Source: JAMXLO01 sp963812075
GTDB taxonomy: Bacteria; Pseudomonadota; Alphaproteobacteria; Acetobacterales; Acetobacteraceae
Length of the DNA stretch: 64,000 bases
NCBI GenBank assembly: GCA_963812075.1
Contig: CAWETN010000007.1
Coordinates: 758,904 to 822,903, forward strand
Reading direction: 5' to 3'
The notes below the pieces were generated by a model that saw nothing but the letters and a program-made list of their open reading frames with translations, had not been told where the DNA came from and did no database searches. Made by a program: the position numbers and the translations under genes. Of the stretch, positions 63,991-64,000 are shown piece by piece; position 1 is the stretch's first letter; the number at the start of each line of letters is the position of its first letter.

Positions 63991-64000
63991 CGCAAAAAAA

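Noticed and set aside
63990..64000. Run of A residues at the window end as a possible terminator or poly-A feature
   Set aside because: It is only 7 nt without a preceding hairpin and coincides with the window (perhaps contig) end.

Overview
The window is GC-rich (roughly two thirds G+C by eye), densely coded on both strands, and carries no rRNA, tRNA, CRISPR array or recognisable insertion sequence. Gene content points to an alphaproteobacterium, most likely Rhodospirillales/Acetobacteraceae: branched-chain and peptide ABC binding proteins, a leucine-degradation cluster, many small-molecule catabolic enzymes, a soluble NAD-linked Hox hydrogenase, and a hypothetical protein at 31.5-32.2 kb of a type I recall as multi-copy in Acetobacteraceae. 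The assignment is inference. About 25 single-base frameshifts interrupt otherwise well conserved genes, mostly as one extra base. Draft-assembly indels explain this better than mass gene decay, so such genes are annotated as single loci with the break points stated.

0-10.7 kb: an exported-looking isoaspartyl methyltransferase, a spermidine-synthase-like membrane protein and a secreted hydrolase form a minus-strand run. A degenerate receiver-domain gene faces a CRP-type regulator. A serine hydrolase, a class III adenylate cyclase with TPR tail (four frameshifts) and an exact TGTGA-N6-TCACA site follow, then a two-gene operon of a PAP2/haloperoxidase-type protein and a G1 (glutamic) peptidase. 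10.7-19 kb: two amidases, a gamma-glutamyltransferase, CsaA, a Gpt-like phosphoribosyltransferase, a cyclase-family hydrolase, an SMP-30 lactonase and a PD-(D/E)XK nuclease-like gene preceded by an FNR-like box. 19-27 kb: two ABC binding proteins and the leucine-catabolism set (isovaleryl-CoA dehydrogenase, methylcrotonyl-CoA carboxylase beta and alpha).

27-41 kb: a TPP enzyme, catalase-peroxidase KatG, a headless ECF42-type sigma fragment, an arylmalonate-decarboxylase-like protein, two HpcH/HpaI aldolases, an SDR, a TfdA-type dioxygenase, a promoter-plus-hairpins region that looks like a small structured RNA, and a ferredoxin reductase/ferredoxin pair. Two palindromes built from CTGCG repeats lie at 36.7-37.0 kb. 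42-48.7 kb: a tightly coupled operon of unknown pathway (TPP enzyme, EthD-like, HSL-type hydrolase, LLM flavin enzyme, Gfo/Idh/MocA) facing an MFS permease.

49-64 kb: a FrnE-like DsbA protein, a truncated dienelactone hydrolase, O-acetylhomoserine sulfhydrylase, a hydrogenase maturation protease, and the minus-strand hoxE-F-U-Y-H operon, in which hoxF is fused to a GltD-like flavoprotein. A second FNR-like box with the same CTAG centre separates hox from a divergent DASS transporter. An iron/polyamine-type ABC binding protein, an unknown protein and a pentapeptide-repeat protein close the window. The most coherent regulatory picture is a cAMP-CRP circuit (regulator, cyclase and target promoter within 4 kb) plus an FNR-type oxygen response controlling hydrogenase.
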